Source of the DNA: Zoogloeaceae bacterium
Lineage (GTDB): Bacteria; Pseudomonadota; Gammaproteobacteria; Burkholderiales; Rhodocyclaceae
Direction of reading: 5' to 3'
Assembly (NCBI GenBank): GCA_031259605.1
Contig: JAIRLE010000032.1
Span: forward strand, 1-6,968
DNA length: 6,968 nt
The first letter of the stretch is position 1; each line of letters starts with the position of its first letter. Shown here piece by piece: positions 6,099-6,968 of the stretch. The notes under the pieces were generated by a model, which was not told where the DNA came from, did no database searches, and worked only from the letters and a program-made list of their open reading frames with translations. The position numbers and the translations under genes were made by a program.

Positions 6099-6308
6099 CC
6101 TTTGCTTTGTTTTACCGCCCATGTTCGTTCGCAAAGGTTCAAAAACCCGCAATCGTTCTTCCCCGTGCGTCTTTGCCGCCATTTCCAAGACTGTGCGGGG
6201 GTTGGCATGGGGTTTGCGTAGAAAGTGTAAACGCGCACGATATTTGGATGCTTGACTTCTCTCCGCTGAATCAATTTCCTGTGGTGTCGCAACGATGATG
6301 CCATTCTG

Positions 6309-6770
6309 ATGCAACTAAACCTGTCAACCTACGCCACTCCGGAAACGCGGGCGGCGGCCTTGCAGGACAGGAATGGCGCGCACACCCATGCGCACCGGAC
6401 GGAACTGCAAAGCTATCTCGCCCTGGTCAAGGCCGCCAATCCCGATGTCCGCACCAGCGTCACCGGCACGGTGCGCAATCCGCTCAAATACAACGCCGAC
6501 CCCTATGGGGTAATCGACGAGAACAACATCCGGGACGCCTATCTCGTCATGAAGTTCGGCGACGAAGCCCTGGTCATCGCCAACACGCGCGAGGGCAATG
6601 CGTACTACTTCACCGAATGGGCCGCGCGCAACGACATGAAGAACGCTTCCGACTGCGCCGCAGCGCTGATGCTCGCGCATGTGGACGCGGCGGCGACCCA
6701 GCCGATCGACCGGTACACGCTTTCCTGCGCGCCGACGAACGGCTTCCTGATTGAGATAAATCGAAACTGA
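6309..6770 (+). CDS. Hypothetical protein, 153 residues
   Basis: I do not recognise this protein. It is probably a real gene, because its codons strongly prefer G or C at the third position like its neighbours, and its composition is balanced. No signal peptide or membrane segment is visible, so it is likely cytosolic. Predicted layout: a helix around 11-20, an HTHAHR stretch (25-30), a helix around 30-43, strands around 76-90 and 97-101 (AYLVMKFGDEALVIANTRE, then AYYFTEWA), a helix around 112-124, and a last strand near 145-150. It has two cysteines (116 and 140) and no metal-binding cluster. The only in-frame ATG near the 5' end is at 6309, but there is no good Shine-Dalgarno sequence before it. 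It ends in an inverted repeat and lies beside a structured-RNA candidate, which may or may not be relevant. Confidence 0.65.
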   Translation: MQLNLSTYATPETRAAALQDRNGAHTHAHRTELQSYLALVKAANPDVRTSVTGTVRNPLKYNADPYGVIDENNIRDAYLVMKFGDEALVIANTREGNAYYFTEWAARNDMKNASDCAAALMLAHVDAAATQPIDRYTLSCAPTNGFLIEINRN

Positions 6771-6776
6771 TTTATC
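6755..6776 (+). terminator. AT-rich hairpin across the stop codon of the 6309 gene
   Basis: GATAAATC (6755-6762) and GATTTATC (6769-6776) are perfect 8-base inverted copies with a 6-base loop, and the TGA stop (6768-6770) lies in the loop/right-arm junction. The stem is AT-rich with no following U run, so it is a weak terminator; it could equally be an operator-like or mobile-element end sequence. Confidence 0.35.
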
Positions 6777-6852
6777 ACGCGCGGCTTCACGTCGCCCGCG
6801 AAGGAGCGCCATTCTTCTCCACTATCGCAACTGCCGCTTGAAGGAAGGCGTT
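6777..6852. other. Short spacer before the structured tract
   Basis: No gene is seen. If the tract that follows is an omega-RNA, the last 15-20 bases before it would serve as its guide segment. A GC-rich imperfect inverted repeat lies near 6777-6800. Confidence 0.3.
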
Positions 6853-6968
6853 CATCGTAAAACCAACTCCGGTTTGAAACCCCGCCCGTAAGAAAGGCGC
6901 GAAGGTTGAGACCCCGGCCGCGGCCGGGGTTTCGACCGTAGCCATTCTCGAGGGGAGAGAAACCCCTT
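6853..6968 (+). ncRNA. Structured RNA candidate (5' part, runs off window)
   Basis: In 116 bases there are four consecutive hairpins. H1 pairs AAACC (6860-6864) with GGTTT (6871-6875). H2 pairs CGCC (6883-6886) with GGCG (6896-6899). H3 pairs 6904-6920 with 6921-6937, seventeen contiguous pairs including two G-U. H4 pairs AGGGG (6951-6955) with CCCCT (6963-6967) around AGAGAAA. G-U pairs in H3 point to selection on RNA. No open frame explains the stretch. The order of small GC stems with unpaired purine-rich linkers, and the segments GGTTGAGAC and CGACCGTAG, remind me of HEARO/omega-RNAs that precede iscB nuclease genes, although the order of those segments differs from the one example I recall. 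Orientation is inferred. Alternatives are a strong terminator or attenuator, or another mobile-element RNA. Confidence 0.4.
6904..6937. repeat. Long near-perfect palindrome around CCCCGGCCGCGGCCGGGG
   Basis: The central 20 bases (6911-6930) are a perfect palindrome, and pairing continues outward for seven more positions (five Watson-Crick, two G-U) to GG/CC at 6904-6905 and 6936-6937. The four central bases would form the loop in RNA. No U tract follows (TAGCC comes next), which argues against a standard intrinsic terminator. Confidence 0.8.

Larger units (their letters stand above)
5766..6308. other. Gene-poor region, probable repeat remnants and structured DNA
   Basis: No coding region is convincing in these 543 bases. 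Open frames exist on both strands (the longest on the minus strand at 5837-6304), but they overlap one another, have no family resemblance I can name, and lack the strong G/C preference at third codon positions seen in every neighbouring gene. The left part contains tandem hairpins and a TCATGGATTGCCACGGGC block like dispersed intergenic repeats. The middle (6040-6125) is strikingly pyrimidine-rich on the plus strand and holds a 20-base direct repeat. The right part presumably holds the promoter for the gene at 6309, for which the only boxes I see (TTGACT at 6252-6257) lack a good -10 partner. Confidence 0.5.

Noticed and set aside
5837..6304. A 155-codon open frame on the minus strand as a possible gene.
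   Set aside because: It has mixed third codon positions unlike all neighbours, overlaps other equally long frames, and crosses visible repeats and hairpins.
6904..6937. A simple intrinsic terminator for the gene at 6309.
   Set aside because: It is over 130 bases past the stop and has no U run after the stem; its motifs are shared with the neighbouring hairpins.
6871..6968. A CRISPR array start, suggested by recurrent GAAACCCC motifs.
   Set aside because: The blocks are short, unevenly spaced, diverged and in both orientations, and there are no uniform spacers.
1..6968. tRNA or rRNA genes.
   Set aside because: No cloverleaf with a TTCGANNC arm and matching acceptor, and no conserved rRNA sequence, was found when reading both strands.

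Overview
The window is a GC-rich bacterial chromosome segment, most likely from a betaproteobacterium. The main reason is gene order: a three-gene cytochrome bc1 operon (Rieske protein, full-length cytochrome b, cytochrome c1) followed directly by sspA and sspB, an arrangement I know from betaproteobacteria such as Neisseria and Bordetella. The cytochrome b has the PVWY form of the Qo-site motif, which also fits that group. I cannot fix the genus.

Layout, left to right. Positions 1-126 hold the N-terminal 42 codons of an IS5-type transposase on the minus strand, cut by the window edge, with its own promoter at 133-161. Positions 127-447 are non-coding: inverted repeats, then a consensus TATAAT box and a short leader for the respiratory operon. 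petA, petB and petC fill 448-3164 on the plus strand. A GC hairpin separates them from sspA and sspB (3241-4250), which overlap by 4 bases. A hairpin cluster follows, then ybiB (4396-5367) and, 11 bases on, a small cbiX-type chelatase (5379-5765). Positions 5766-6308 have no convincing gene and look like repeat-derived or structured DNA. An unrecognised 153-residue protein lies at 6309-6770. From about 6853 to the right edge the sequence is dense with nested, partly competing hairpins.

How the genes fit together. PetABC form the ubiquinol:cytochrome c oxidoreductase that couples quinol oxidation to proton translocation. SspA acts on RNA polymerase under stress, and SspB delivers ssrA-tagged proteins to ClpXP. 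YbiB is a nucleic-acid-binding relative of TrpD. CbiX inserts a metal into sirohydrochlorin, supplying siroheme or cobalamin synthesis. Most of the window is therefore ordinary core metabolism.

The part most worth attention is the right end. The hairpin-rich tract at 6853-6968 looks like the 5' portion of a structured RNA whose body and possible partner gene lie beyond the window. An omega-RNA (HEARO) ahead of an iscB-type nuclease is my leading but unproven guess.
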